From Clostridia bacterium (GTDB lineage Bacteria > Bacillota > Clostridia > Oscillospirales > CAG-272), in the NCBI GenBank assembly GCA_017452895.1, contig JAFTLE010000017.1, positions 1 through 32,140 on the forward strand: a DNA stretch of 32,140 bases. Direction: 5' to 3'. The translations under genes were made by a program, and so were the position numbers. Under the pieces are notes generated by a model, which saw only the letters and a program-made list of their open reading frames with translations, searched no databases and was not told the origin of the DNA. Positions 8,608 to 18,142 of this stretch are shown here, in pieces (within the stretch, counting starts at the first letter, position 1; each line of letters begins with the position of its first letter).

Positions 8608-8835
8608 ATGCAATTTCAGCCCGAAATACTCGCCGCACTGCTCGCACAGAGTGACGAGGAGCTGTGGAGAACAATCAAGGGAATTGCCGTCTCAGGCGGA
8701 GTCAGACTTCCCCGCTCAACGCCATCCCCCGAGCAAATGAAAAAGCTGCGCGCGGCACTCGGTGACGGAACGAATGTCAATCTGGCCGAGGCAATGCGGA
8801 TCATTGACCGTTACAAAAACGGAGACAAAAAATGA
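8608..8835 (+). CDS. small protein of unknown function, first of a three-gene cassette
   Basis: This 75-residue soluble protein is not one I can name. The ATG at 8608 is chosen because GGAGGTG sits just upstream. The open frame extends further back to 8479 but would run into the divergent phosphoesterase gene. The protein is helical in character: an N-terminal FQPEILAALLAQSDEELWRTIKGIA, a Pro/Ser linker (LPRSTPSPEQ), then MKKLRAAL and EAMRIIDRYKNG. It has no membrane segment and no Cys. Its stop overlaps the next start by four bases (ATGA). The possible promoter is weak: a TATACT -10-like box near 8572 without a good -35. Real coding status is supported by the ribosome site, the overlap and the shared terminator. 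Confidence 0.7.
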   Translation: MQFQPEILAALLAQSDEELWRTIKGIAVSGGVRLPRSTPSPEQMKKLRAALGDGTNVNLAEAMRIIDRYKNGDKK

Positions 8836-9155
8836 GCGAGGGATCGATGCCGTCGGATGGCGGGCTTGATCTGTCGAAGGCGCTGCAAAAGCTGAGCGCA
8901 AACCCTGAAATGCTATCGGGGATCTTCTCAATGCTTGGGGCGGGCACGCCCAAGAATACAGAAAGCGAGCCACCAAACGACGAGGAAGCGCTGCCTGCGG
9001 TGTTACCGATGCCGTCGGTCAACGCCCCGCGAAAAAGCAACCGAAGGGAGCTTTTGTGCGCATTAAAGCCGTTTTTATCCACACACCGATGTGAAAATAT
9101 TGACAGGATCTTACACATGTACGACCTTCTTGATCTTATGAAGCATTACAGATGA
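8832..9155 (+). CDS. small protein of unknown function, second of a three-gene cassette
   Basis: The 107-residue product has three parts. An N-terminal stretch (about 12-38: LDLSKALQKLSANPEMLSG, then IFSMLGAG) looks helical. The middle (40-70) is a Pro/Glu/Asn-rich low-complexity linker. The C-terminal helical segment (about 73-107) contains RRELLCALKPFLS, then the basic THR and NIDRILHMYDLLDLMKHY. No enzyme motif, signal peptide or transmembrane helix is visible. It overlaps the preceding gene by four bases and has GGAG before the ATG. The stop is seven bases from the third gene's ATG. The tight packing suggests the three proteins act together. Confidence 0.7.
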   Translation: MSEGSMPSDGGLDLSKALQKLSANPEMLSGIFSMLGAGTPKNTESEPPNDEEALPAVLPMPSVNAPRKSNRRELLCALKPFLSTHRCENIDRILHMYDLLDLMKHYR

Positions 9156-9162
9156 GGTGACT

Positions 9163-9480
9163 ATGTACAGCCGTATGCAAGACGGGGGCAGCGGTCTTGA
9201 GCCCCTGCGCGTTCCAAAGCATTATGACGGAACAGCGCTCCGCAAAAGCGAGGATCTGCCGCTGTGCGAGGAACAGAAGGAATGCGAGATATCGCCGCCC
9301 TGCGGGCAGGATTCTCCGCCCCTGAAGCTGCCGTTTTTTCGCTCCTCTTGGTTCTCCCAAATATTGAACTCGGATCTTTTGCTTTTGCTTTTGGCATTCC
9401 TTTTGTTAAACGACGGCGATGACTGCCGCATGGAAGAGGATCTGCCTCTTTTACTGCTTTTATTGTTGTTTGTCAAATGA
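9163..9480 (+). CDS. small Leu-rich, possibly membrane-associated protein, third of a three-gene cassette
   Basis: The 105-residue product is unusual. Its N-terminal half is polar and Cys/Pro-rich (Cys35, 41 and 47 plus PP pairs). It ends in two very Leu-rich runs, about 71-82 and 93-103, separated by an acidic DGDD-C-x-MEED loop. Each run is shorter than a standard transmembrane helix, so they may form a hairpin in the membrane or a hydrophobic oligomer interface. The ATG at 9163 is preferred over a GTG at 9157 because GAGG (9154-9157) is then five bases away. The unit ends in a strong terminator at 9491. I do not recognise a named family. Confidence 0.65.
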   Translation: MYSRMQDGGSGLEPLRVPKHYDGTALRKSEDLPLCEEQKECEISPPCGQDSPPLKLPFFRSSWFSQILNSDLLLLLLAFLLLNDGDDCRMEEDLPLLLLLLLFVK

Positions 9481-9490
9481 AACAAGGTTG

Positions 9491-9530
9491 AAGGAACTGT
9501 CTTGATGCTTTGCAAGACGGTTCCTTTTTT
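9491..9530 (+). terminator. terminator of the three-small-protein operon
   Basis: Arms 9491-9504 and 9513-9526 pair over 14 positions with one G-T pair. The loop is 8 nt and a T run to 9530 follows. It lies 10 bases after the last stop. The convergent polC stop is at 9539, and on that strand the hairpin has a weaker T tract. Confidence 0.9.
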
Positions 9531-9538
9531 ATTGGAAA

Positions 9539-12500
9539 TCAGAACAAGGTAAACTGATTGGTTTCGGAAAGCGAGTCAAGAACCTTATTGCGGCGCAGTA
9601 TTTCAATGACCGCTTTGGTCAGCCCTGCGCGCTGGCGCAGCTCCTCAACCGAAAAGATCTCTCCCTCGTTCCGTGCCGCGATGATATTTGCCGCGGCAGT
9701 TTCGCCGAGCCCGCCAAGCGATGAAAACGGCATGCGAATCTTTCCGTCCTCAGGCAAAAACGCGTTTGCATCAGACTTCAAAAGATCGACGGGCAAGAAC
9801 TGTACGCCGCGGCAGACAGCCTCGCGCACCAAAAGAAGCGTCGTAATTTCTTCAGCTTCCTTCTGCGTTGCTTCGTTTCCCTTCTTTTCTAGTTCCTCAA
9901 TGCGCTCCGTAATTCCCTTCCTTCCCTTGATTACAACCTCGGCATCAAAGCCGCCGGGTGCAACCGAGAGGAATGCAGCATAGAATTCCATCGGATAGTG
10001 GAGCTTATACCACGCAAGGCGAATAGCCGACATAACATATGCTGCCGCGTGTGCCTTCGGAAACATATATTTGATTTTTTTGCAGGATGCGATATACCAT
10101 TCGGGGACGTCGTGCTCAAGCATTGCTTGCTCGTATTCGGGCTTTAATCCCTTACCCTTACGGACATCCTCCATAATCTTAAACGCCATACCGTTATCAA
10201 GACCGTGACGCTGAAGGTAAAGCATAATGCCGTCACGCGTTCCGACGACCTCGGATATATCGCAAATGCCCGCCTTTATCAGATCCTGCGCGTTTCCGAG
10301 CCATACGTTCGTGCCGTGGGTCAAACCCGAGATCTGCAGAAGGTCCGCAAAATTCTTCGGCTTTGCATCCATCAGCACCTGTTGAATGAAGCGTGTACCG
10401 AGCTCCGGCAGTCCGTACGTACCGACCTCACAGCCGATCTCCTTCGGCGTGACACCAAGCGGCGCTGTCGACTGGAAAAGGTCGTAGATCGCCTTATCGT
10501 TCATCTTGACGTCCATAACACTCGTATTGGTATAGCGCTCCAGCATCTTGTACTTGGTCGGCATATCGTGTCCAAGCTCATCAAGCTTCAGGATCGTATC
10601 GTGCAGATACGAGAACTGGAAGTGCGTCGTGATAATATCAGAATTCGGGTCATCGGCGGGATGCTGGACCGGGGAGAAATCGTAGATGTCATATTCCTTC
10701 GGCACAACGATAATGCCGCCCGGATGCTGACCCGTCGTGCGCTTGATGCCGACGCAATGCGAAACGAGGTTGGATACCTCCGCCTTCGGCAAGCGCAAAT
10801 GGTGCTCGTCCAGATATTTCATGACGTAACCAAACGCGGTCTTGGATGCCAGCGTACCGATGGTCCCCGCACGGAAGACGTGTCCTGCGCCGAAAAGCTC
10901 CTCGGTATATTTATGGACACGCCCCTGTACGTCGCCTGAGAAGTTCAGGTCGATATCGGGCGATTTTTCACCATAGAAGCCAAGGAAGGTCTCAAAGGGG
11001 ATATCGTGTCCGTCAGCATAGAGCAGCTCTCCGCAAGCGGGGCAGTTTTTGTCGGGCAGATCGAATCCCGAGCCATACGAGCCGTCGGTAATAAATTCCG
11101 AATATCGGCACTTTTTGCAACGATAGTGCGGTGGCAGGGGGTTGACCTCTGAGATCCCCGACATCGTAGCAACGAAGGACGAACCGACAGAGCCGCGCGA
11201 GCCGACGAGATACCCGAGGCTTTCGCTATACGAAACAAGCTTCACCGCAATCATATACAAAACGGCAAAGCCGTTTTTGATGATGGAGCTCAGCTCCTTG
11301 TTGAGTCGGTTTTCTACAAGCTCGGGGAGCTTTTCACCGTACCAATCGTGTGCGCGATCCCAGCAGGATTTCGTTAACTCTTCCTCCGCCCCCTCCATCT
11401 TCGGATCGTATTTCCCCTCGGGGATCGGGCGGATCTTTTCGATCGAGTCGGCGATCTTGCGCGGATTTTCAATGACGACCTCACGCGCAAGCTCCTCACC
11501 AAGATAGCTGAATTCCTCCAGCATCTCGTCCGTAGTACGCAGATAAATTCCCGTATCTCGGTCCGCATCGCCGTATTTCATGCCCGCCAACAGGATCTTT
11601 CGGTAGATCTCATCTTCACGGTTCAGAAAATGCGCGTCGCAGGTCGCAACCGTCGGGATCCCGAGCTTTTTGCCGAGCGCGATGATTCGGCGATTGATAT
11701 TCTGAATACCGATATCATCCGCAATCTTTCCCTCTGCAATCAGAAAGCGGTTGTTGCAGAGCGGCTGAATCTCGAGGTAATCGTAAAATCCCGCGATCTC
11801 CTCAAGCTCAGCGTCCGAGGCACCGTCAAGGATCGCCTGATATAGCTCGCCCGCCTCGCAGGCAGAGCCGATGATCAAGCCTTCTCTGTTTTGCTCGATC
11901 AAGCTGCGCGGCATGCGCGGAAATCTCTTGTAATAGGTGAGATAACTCTCAGAAATCAGTCGGTAAAGATTCTTGAGCCCCACCGAATTCTTAGCAAGAA
12001 TAATCATATGGCGCGGTTTCAGCTTCAGGGGGTCTGCCGACTCACTCATCGCATCGATCATTTCATTGAAATCGGTGATTCCCTCCTTACGCAGACGCTC
12101 GACCATACAGAAAAAGATTTCTGCAAGCATTGCGGCATCATCCGATGCGCGGTGATGATGGAAATCGCCCAGCTGATAATGCTCCGCAATGATATCAAGC
12201 TTATGCTTTTTCAACTCGGGATTGACGTAACGCGAGAGTGAAACGGTATCGAGGAAGGTGTTGTTAAAAGGAAGCTCGCACTCTTGCGCCGCTACACGGA
12301 TAAAGCCCGTATCAAACGAGGCGTTGTGGGCGATCAGAAGATCGTCGCTGATGAAATCAAAGAATGCCTCGAGCGCTTCCTTGATCTTCGGTGCATCGGC
12401 TACCATCTCGTCCGTGATCGAGGTAAGGGCTGTGATATTTTCAGGTATATGCACCTCGGGATTTACGAAGGTGTCAAAGGTGTCAATGACCCTTCCCCCC

Positions 12501-13984
12501 TTGATCTTAACCGCACCGATCTCTGTGATCTTGCAGGTGATGTTGGAAAGGCCCGTCGTTTCAATATCAAAAACGACCATCTCATCGTCAAAGGAGGGGC
12601 GAAGCGGTCCGTAAATCGCGCGATTTGTGTCGTTGACGTAATATGCCTCGATGCCGTAGAGAATTTTCAGATCAAGCGTCTTGTCCTGCTCCTTCATCTT
12701 CTTTTCGGCTTTTTCGTAGGCAAGCATAATTTCGGGGAATGCCTGTACGTTTCCGTGATCGGTCACAGCAATCGCGGGATGTCCCCAGGCAATCGCTGTA
12801 TCAATGACGTCGGCGGGGGTGATCACCGCGTCCATCGCCGACATATTCGTATGAAGATGTAGCTCAACGCGTTTTTCTACTGCCTTGTCTTTTCTCCTTG
12901 TTTTTTTGATAATATAGATTTTTCTAGGCGAGCAAACAAGCTCGTCATCGAACTTGTCGCGGTAAACGCTCCCCTCTACGGCGATGCATTTTCCCGCCTT
13001 CAGACTTTTGTGCCAGGCAGGCTCCTCGGTTGCTTGCGATTTCTTAAGATAGATTGAGGAGGTCGTGTCTCCGAAGCCGACCGTTACGGTCAGACGTTCG
13101 CCGTTACGGCTTTCCTTTTCTGCGATTTCAAATATTTCACCAAATAATACGACGTTTCCCTTCGGCTCTGTAATACTGCCGATCGGAGTCGGCGCCTTGA
13201 TGTAAACGGGCGCTGCCTTTTCGGGATCCGCGGTGCCGCCGCAGATCAGCTCCGCCCCCTCGGTCGTAAAAATAGCGGTTCCGATATGATAGGTCGTTTC
13301 ATTCTGTTGCTCAACGGAGATTCTTTCGGGCGTGAGGCTGGGCGCAAGCTTCGGCCGTGCCGCCTCCTCCTCTAAACGCTGTTTTTCCTGCTCCTTTCTC
13401 TCCGCCTGCATACGGCGACGCGCTTCTTCCTCGCGCTCAACGAGAATCTTTTCAAAGCTACGCAGATTTTCTTCCGTACGCTCCTTCGCATCATTGCTTG
13501 AGCAGATTTCGATCTTTCGGATCACGCCGTATCTGCTTTTCAGGATATTGGCAATGATCTCCCCCGTTTTCGAGCGGTGAAGCAGATCGATCCCTGCATC
13601 GAGAAACGGCAGACGTACCGTAATCGTTTCGCCGTCATCCTCATACTCGGGATCGTAGAAGAAGCCCTTGGTGATCGCACCGATATAGACCGATTCGTCT
13701 GCGATCTCCTTCATTTTGTCAAGAGCGAACAGTGTGGGATCATAATGCGGAAAAATACGAAAAGAGAGTGCCTTGTACAAGGTACAAAGCTCACTCTCGA
13801 TCTGGTATAAAAGGTCTGGATTCTGGTGCGCGTCAAAATCCGCATCCACCTCAACGCGAAGCGGCTGCTTGCAAACACGCACCTTTATGTTCTTTGCGTC
13901 ATTTAAGAGTCTGGCTTTTTCACCCTCCGTTCGGTAACGGCTGAAAATTTCAAAAAAGCCCTTGCTTGACGTAGTATCGCTCAT
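9539..13984 (-). CDS. polC: DNA polymerase III alpha subunit, PolC type
   Basis: The 1481-residue product is the replicative polymerase with built-in proofreading found in low-GC Gram-positive bacteria. The N-terminal region (1-210) ends in a charged Glu/Arg coiled stretch (about 178-209). An OB domain covers about 265-360. The PHP domain starts at VELHLHTNMSAMD (373-385) and is split, as usual in PolC, by the DEDD exonuclease: D473 and E475 in FDIETTGL, AHNASFD (552-558) and HRASDDA (611-617). The polymerase core carries GSRGSVGSSF, a CxxC/CxxC zinc site (CKKC and CPAC) and the catalytic PDIDLNFS. Length is normal. It is the last gene of the minus-strand array, two bases after ispG, with AAAGGATG before the ATG. 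Confidence 0.97.
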   Translation of the reverse strand: MSDTTSSKGFFEIFSRYRTEGEKARLLNDAKNIKVRVCKQPLRVEVDADFDAHQNPDLLYQIESELCTLYKALSFRIFPHYDPTLFALDKMKEIADESVYIGAITKGFFYDPEYEDDGETITVRLPFLDAGIDLLHRSKTGEIIANILKSRYGVIRKIEICSSNDAKERTEENLRSFEKILVEREEEARRRMQAERKEQEKQRLEEEAARPKLAPSLTPERISVEQQNETTYHIGTAIFTTEGAELICGGTADPEKAAPVYIKAPTPIGSITEPKGNVVLFGEIFEIAEKESRNGERLTVTVGFGDTTSSIYLKKSQATEEPAWHKSLKAGKCIAVEGSVYRDKFDDELVCSPRKIYIIKKTRRKDKAVEKRVELHLHTNMSAMDAVITPADVIDTAIAWGHPAIAVTDHGNVQAFPEIMLAYEKAEKKMKEQDKTLDLKILYGIEAYYVNDTNRAIYGPLRPSFDDEMVVFDIETTGLSNITCKITEIGAVKIKGGRVIDTFDTFVNPEVHIPENITALTSITDEMVADAPKIKEALEAFFDFISDDLLIAHNASFDTGFIRVAAQECELPFNNTFLDTVSLSRYVNPELKKHKLDIIAEHYQLGDFHHHRASDDAAMLAEIFFCMVERLRKEGITDFNEMIDAMSESADPLKLKPRHMIILAKNSVGLKNLYRLISESYLTYYKRFPRMPRSLIEQNREGLIIGSACEAGELYQAILDGASDAELEEIAGFYDYLEIQPLCNNRFLIAEGKIADDIGIQNINRRIIALGKKLGIPTVATCDAHFLNREDEIYRKILLAGMKYGDADRDTGIYLRTTDEMLEEFSYLGEELAREVVIENPRKIADSIEKIRPIPEGKYDPKMEGAEEELTKSCWDRAHDWYGEKLPELVENRLNKELSSIIKNGFAVLYMIAVKLVSYSESLGYLVGSRGSVGSSFVATMSGISEVNPLPPHYRCKKCRYSEFITDGSYGSGFDLPDKNCPACGELLYADGHDIPFETFLGFYGEKSPDIDLNFSGDVQGRVHKYTEELFGAGHVFRAGTIGTLASKTAFGYVMKYLDEHHLRLPKAEVSNLVSHCVGIKRTTGQHPGGIIVVPKEYDIYDFSPVQHPADDPNSDIITTHFQFSYLHDTILKLDELGHDMPTKYKMLERYTNTSVMDVKMNDKAIYDLFQSTAPLGVTPKEIGCEVGTYGLPELGTRFIQQVLMDAKPKNFADLLQISGLTHGTNVWLGNAQDLIKAGICDISEVVGTRDGIMLYLQRHGLDNGMAFKIMEDVRKGKGLKPEYEQAMLEHDVPEWYIASCKKIKYMFPKAHAAAYVMSAIRLAWYKLHYPMEFYAAFLSVAPGGFDAEVVIKGRKGITERIEELEKKGNEATQKEAEEITTLLLVREAVCRGVQFLPVDLLKSDANAFLPEDGKIRMPFSSLGGLGETAAANIIAARNEGEIFSVEELRQRAGLTKAVIEILRRNKVLDSLSETNQFTLF

Positions 13985-13986
13985 AT

Positions 13987-15063
13987 TTACATCCTTTGTA
14001 TTTCTTCAATCAAACGGTCAACGATCTGCTCGGACGGAATTCTGTCAACAATCGTTCCGTGCTTAAAAAGAACCGCCTCGCCAATTCCGCCGGCAATTCC
14101 AACGTCAGCCTCCCTTGCTTCCCCAGGACCGTTGACGACGCACCCCATAAAGGCGACTGTCAGCGGCTTTGCACGCAGGGATAAACGGTCCAGCTTTTCC
14201 TCAAACTGCGAAAGAAGCGGGATCAGATCGATGCGCGTGCGTCCGCAGGTCGGGCAGGAAACGATATTCATCCGACGCGACTTTGCGAAGCCGAGCGCAT
14301 CCAGAATCGAATTGGCGGCAGAGATCTCTGCGGTAGGGTCTGCGGTCAGAGAGACACGGACCGTATCGCCGATCCCTGCGGACAAAAGCGTGCCGATACC
14401 GATCGCGCTTTTGACGGTTCCCATTTGGGTGCTACCCGCCTCCGTTACGCCGAGGTGCAGAGGATAATCGGTCTTTTCGGCGAGAATGCGGTTGACGTCT
14501 ATCATTTTACGGACGTCGGATGCCTTTACCGAAATTACGGTATCATAAAACCCGCACGCCTCAAGAATCGAGACGTGATACAGCGCACTTTCCGCCAATG
14601 CCTCTGCCGTCGGTGCCCCGTATTTTTCCAGAATAGTCTTCTCGACCGAGCCGCTGTTGACACCGATGCGGATCGGAATATTTTTTGCACGGCAGGCATC
14701 AACAACTGCCTCGACCTTCTCGCGGCTACCGATATTGCCGGGATTGATGCGGATCTTATCCGCGCCCGCGGCGATCGCCGCCAAAGCTATGCGGTGATCA
14801 AAATGTATATCCGCAACGAGCGGCACAGCGATGCCGCTCTGCTTTAGGAAGGAAAAGGTGTCTGCGGCCGCCACGTCGGGCACTGCGAGACGCACGATGT
14901 CGCATCCCGCCGCCTCAAGCGCACGCACCTGCTGCAGCGTCGCCTCTTTATCGTGCGTATCCGTATTGGTCATCGACTGCACTGCAATCGGAGCATCACC
15001 GCCGATCATTACCGAGCCAACCCTTACGCTTCTTGTTTTTCTACGAATTTTATTGTATTCCAT
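13987..15063 (-). CDS. ispG: 4-hydroxy-3-methylbut-2-enyl diphosphate synthase (IspG/GcpE)
   Basis: This enzyme converts methylerythritol cyclodiphosphate to HMBPP, the sixth step of the MEP isoprenoid pathway, using a [4Fe-4S] cluster. The 358 residues match the short bacterial form without an insert. The TIM-barrel half opens with RKTRSVRVGSV and IAVQSMTNTDT. Cluster ligands are C270 and C273 in SCPTCGR and C308 in MGCVVNGPGE, with E315 the usual fourth ligand. The ATG at 15063 uses a GAGG that overlaps the stop codon of rseP, six bases before ispG. That stop-site overlap suggests coupled translation. Confidence 0.96.
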   Translation of the reverse strand: MEYNKIRRKTRSVRVGSVMIGGDAPIAVQSMTNTDTHDKEATLQQVRALEAAGCDIVRLAVPDVAAADTFSFLKQSGIAVPLVADIHFDHRIALAAIAAGADKIRINPGNIGSREKVEAVVDACRAKNIPIRIGVNSGSVEKTILEKYGAPTAEALAESALYHVSILEACGFYDTVISVKASDVRKMIDVNRILAEKTDYPLHLGVTEAGSTQMGTVKSAIGIGTLLSAGIGDTVRVSLTADPTAEISAANSILDALGFAKSRRMNIVSCPTCGRTRIDLIPLLSQFEEKLDRLSLRAKPLTVAFMGCVVNGPGEAREADVGIAGGIGEAVLFKHGTIVDRIPSEQIVDRLIEEIQRM

Positions 15064-15069
15064 ACGTCC

Positions 15070-16104
15070 TCACATAATCAATGAAACGATATCCTTGATC
15101 GTGATCAATATCATAAATCCGAAAAGCACCAAGATGCCTGCAAAATGCACCCATCCCTCATATTTTTCGGGGACAGGCTTTCGGAAGATCAGCTCGATCA
15201 AAAGAAAGACCAGCCGTCCGCCGTCAAGTGCGGGAATGGGGAAAAGATTAAAGAGACCAAGATTCATACTGATGATACCAAAGAGGTACAAAAGATGGAG
15301 CACGCTGACCTTCGCCGCCTCACTGACGACAGCGGCGGCCCCAACCGGTCCCGAGATCGAAGAAATGCCGTAGCGCCCCGTCAAAAGATCGAAAAAGGAC
15401 TCCCATATCATCTTGAGCGTTGAGATCGAATAGAAAAAGGCGTGCTTGATGACCGAGGTAAAGGTCTTTTCTTCTCCGTAAACACGAAAATCGGTCGCGC
15501 CGAACACCTCACCCTCATTTTCCTCCGTCGGGAAGGTAACGGTCAGAGTACGCTCCACTCCGTCACGCAGGACGACGACCTCAATCGGCTCAACACCGTT
15601 TCGCATGATTTCGTAATTCAGCTCGGTCAGGATATGAACGCGCGTATCGCCGATCTTTAGGATCTCATCCCCCGCCATAAGACCGCTATCCTCGGAGGAA
15701 ACGGTATATCCGCTTTGCTCGGTCGGCACGAAATCATAAATGACCGTAGAGCCGAGATTGGTATTAAGCACCAGAAGCAGCATCGCCAGAATGCCGCAAA
15801 GCAGGTTCATAACTGCTCCCGCCGATACGATGATAAAGCGCTTCCACGCCGCCTTGCTACGGAAGGAATCGGGATGATCGGATTCTCCGTCCTCCCCCTC
15901 CATACTGACGTATCCACCGATTGGGAACATTGAAAGCGCATAGGTCGTACCGCTTTTCTTCGAGGTATACGTAATGAGCTTCGGCCCCATTCCAAGAGAA
16001 AACTCATTGACCTTTACGCCAAACATACGCGCGGTCAGAAAATGCCCAAGCTCATGAATGAAGATCAAAAAGCCAAAGACGAGTATTGCGATCAAAATAT
16101 ACAT
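15070..16104 (-). CDS. rseP: RIP site-2 zinc metalloprotease (RseP/RasP)
   Basis: The 344-residue product is an intramembrane protease that cleaves membrane-bound anti-sigma factors and leftover signal peptides. The catalytic HELGH is at 17-21 in the first membrane segment. A PDZ domain covers about 120-210. The third zinc ligand region NLFPIPALDGGR is near 285-300 in a C-terminal membrane helix. Length is slightly short but within range. Its ATG shares one base with the dxr stop (TGATG), with GGAG inside the end of dxr, so the two are coupled. Confidence 0.95.
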   Translation of the reverse strand: MYILIAILVFGFLIFIHELGHFLTARMFGVKVNEFSLGMGPKLITYTSKKSGTTYALSMFPIGGYVSMEGEDGESDHPDSFRSKAAWKRFIIVSAGAVMNLLCGILAMLLLVLNTNLGSTVIYDFVPTEQSGYTVSSEDSGLMAGDEILKIGDTRVHILTELNYEIMRNGVEPIEVVVLRDGVERTLTVTFPTEENEGEVFGATDFRVYGEEKTFTSVIKHAFFYSISTLKMIWESFFDLLTGRYGISSISGPVGAAAVVSEAAKVSVLHLLYLFGIISMNLGLFNLFPIPALDGGRLVFLLIELIFRKPVPEKYEGWVHFAGILVLFGFMILITIKDIVSLIM

Positions 16105-17273
16105 CAGTTTACTCCGTTCATAATTTCCCGTGCGACGATGCGCGCCTGCCGATCGTAAGCGAAGATTCCGTCAAGCGTTGTTTCCGCTGCGGCATCCGAC
16201 AGGCGCTCGACCGTCTCGCAAACGACCTCTGCAATTCCGCAAAAGGAAAGCGAATCCGAAAGAAATGCCGCAACGGCAACCTCGTTTGCCGCATTTAATA
16301 CGGTAGGTACTGCGCCGCCAAGCGAGAGGCAACGGTACGCCGTTTTCAAAAGCGGAAAGGTTTCAAGATCGGGCTTGGCAAAGGTCAGCTTTCCCTGCTT
16401 GAAGAGATCAAGCGGCTCGATCACCGCGGGCGCGCGGTCGGGATATGTGATAGCATACTGCACGCACATACGCATATCGGGCGAGCCCATCTGCGCAATG
16501 ACAGCGTTATCAATATATTCCACCGCAGAATGAATTATACTCTCACGGTGCACAACGACCTCAACCTGCTCCGGCTTGACCGAAAACAGGTGAACCGCCT
16601 CCATTACCTCAAATCCCTTATTCATCAGTGTGGCTGAATCCACCGTGATCTTTGCACCCATTTTCCATGTAGGATGAGCGAGCGTTTCGCGGCGCGTTAC
16701 GCGTGCCAGCTCCTCCCTCGTATAGCCGAAAAAGGGGCCGCCCGATGCCGTCAGAAGGATGCGCTTGACCTCCGCGGGATGTCCTGCGCGCAAACACTGA
16801 AAAATCGCGCAGTGTTCGCTGTCAACGGGGAGGATCTCGGTCAGATTCTCCTTAACGAGGCGATTCACGATCGCGCCCGCGATGACCATTGATTCCTTGT
16901 TAGCGAGCGCAAGACGGCGTCCCGCCTTCAAAGCAGCGATCGTCGGACGCAAGCCGTCCATGCCGAGCACGGAGTTCACCACCGTCTCGGCATCGGTCAT
17001 TGCGATCCCCTCAAGCAACTCGTCGGTGCCAGACAATACGCGTACCGACGTATCCTTCAGCCGTATTTCCAGCTCCTTTGCCGCATTTTCATCAGCAACT
17101 GCGCAAAAGCGCGGCAAAAAAGTCCGCGCCTGTGCTTCAAGAGCTTTGATATCGGAGCGGGCGGCTATATAGTCCACCCGCAAATTCATTTGCTTTGCTA
17201 CGTCGAGTGCCTGCAGTCCAACGGAGCCCGTTGAGCCCAGCACGGCGATCGACTTATTTTGACTGTCTTTCAT
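16104..17273 (-). CDS. dxr: 1-deoxy-D-xylulose 5-phosphate reductoisomerase
   Basis: Dxr catalyses the NADPH-dependent rearrangement and reduction of DXP to MEP, the first committed MEP step and the target of fosmidomycin. The NADPH site GSTGSVG is at 13-19 of the 389-residue protein. LALANKESMVIAG, VDSEHCAIFQCL and NAANEVAV are the conserved active-site and C-terminal motifs. I use the ATG at 17273, although a TTG at 17279 is also open and no strong ribosome site exists for either. The end of cdsA lies three bases upstream, so reinitiation after cdsA is likely. Confidence 0.95.
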   Translation of the reverse strand: MKDSQNKSIAVLGSTGSVGLQALDVAKQMNLRVDYIAARSDIKALEAQARTFLPRFCAVADENAAKELEIRLKDTSVRVLSGTDELLEGIAMTDAETVVNSVLGMDGLRPTIAALKAGRRLALANKESMVIAGAIVNRLVKENLTEILPVDSEHCAIFQCLRAGHPAEVKRILLTASGGPFFGYTREELARVTRRETLAHPTWKMGAKITVDSATLMNKGFEVMEAVHLFSVKPEQVEVVVHRESIIHSAVEYIDNAVIAQMGSPDMRMCVQYAITYPDRAPAVIEPLDLFKQGKLTFAKPDLETFPLLKTAYRCLSLGGAVPTVLNAANEVAVAAFLSDSLSFCGIAEVVCETVERLSDAAAETTLDGIFAYDRQARIVAREIMNGVN

Positions 17274-17275
17274 GA

Positions 17276-18142
17276 TCAACTCAAAATCGGCATCTTCAGA
17301 ATGACTGCCGCAACCACGAGAAGCATAAGGACCGGTGAGACGGCGAGGATCGAGTCAAACCGATCAAGAATGCCGCCGTGACCCGGGAAAATATGGCTAA
17401 AATCCTTGATCCCGCGTTCTCGTTTTAGGAGCGATGCAATCAAGTCACCGATTTGAGAAACGACCGAAACGATGATTCCCGTCACGATGAGGAAGCCATA
17501 ATGCACGTGAAGATCGGTGACTGCCCCAACGATAAGCCCCCAGACAACGAAGGAAAGCGCGCATCCAAGGATACCGCCGATCGATCCTTCTACCGTCTTT
17601 TTGGGGCTGATCTCGGGAATCAGCTTGTGCTTTCCGAGGAAAAAGCCCGTAAAGTAAGCGAACGTATCGGTAGTCCACGCACCGATAAAGATCAAAAGAT
17701 AATAGTACGCCCCGTTATTGAAGTAGCGCAAAATACAAAGCGAGGTCAGACCGAGTAAAACGTATGCGCCGAACATAAATACGCTTGCGAAATCACTGTA
17801 CGCCTTACGGTTGCGGTAAAAGACCGCAACGGCGAACAGATACAAAAGCGTAAGAAGGATCGCAACGGCATACGCAAGAAACAGAAGCGCTCTGTCGGGC
17901 TTTCTGACATCTGCCGCAAAGTCCCCACGCAATAAATAGGTGGACAGCGGCATCAAAACGGCAAGTAGATAAAAGGGGATAGAGACCGAAACCGATCGGT
18001 GAAAGCCGCAAGCGCGCAAAAGCTCAAACATTGCGCCAACGCAAACGATCGCCACGGCAACGGGAATAATCTGCTCCGAGAATATCAAAACCGGAACGAA
18101 TATACAAAGGAGTACGAGCGCTGTCAAAATACGCGTTTTCAT
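17276..18142 (-). CDS. cdsA: phosphatidate cytidylyltransferase
   Basis: CdsA makes CDP-diacylglycerol from phosphatidic acid and CTP in the membrane, the branch point of phospholipid synthesis. The 288-residue protein has about eight hydrophobic segments. The C-terminal family signature is present: SQIGDLIASLLKRERGIKD followed by FPGHGGILDRFDS. Its ATG overlaps the uppS stop by four bases (ATGA), the usual arrangement of uppS-cdsA. Confidence 0.95.
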   Translation of the reverse strand: MKTRILTALVLLCIFVPVLIFSEQIIPVAVAIVCVGAMFELLRACGFHRSVSVSIPFYLLAVLMPLSTYLLRGDFAADVRKPDRALLFLAYAVAILLTLLYLFAVAVFYRNRKAYSDFASVFMFGAYVLLGLTSLCILRYFNNGAYYYLLIFIGAWTTDTFAYFTGFFLGKHKLIPEISPKKTVEGSIGGILGCALSFVVWGLIVGAVTDLHVHYGFLIVTGIIVSVVSQIGDLIASLLKRERGIKDFSHIFPGHGGILDRFDSILAVSPVLMLLVVAAVILKMPILS

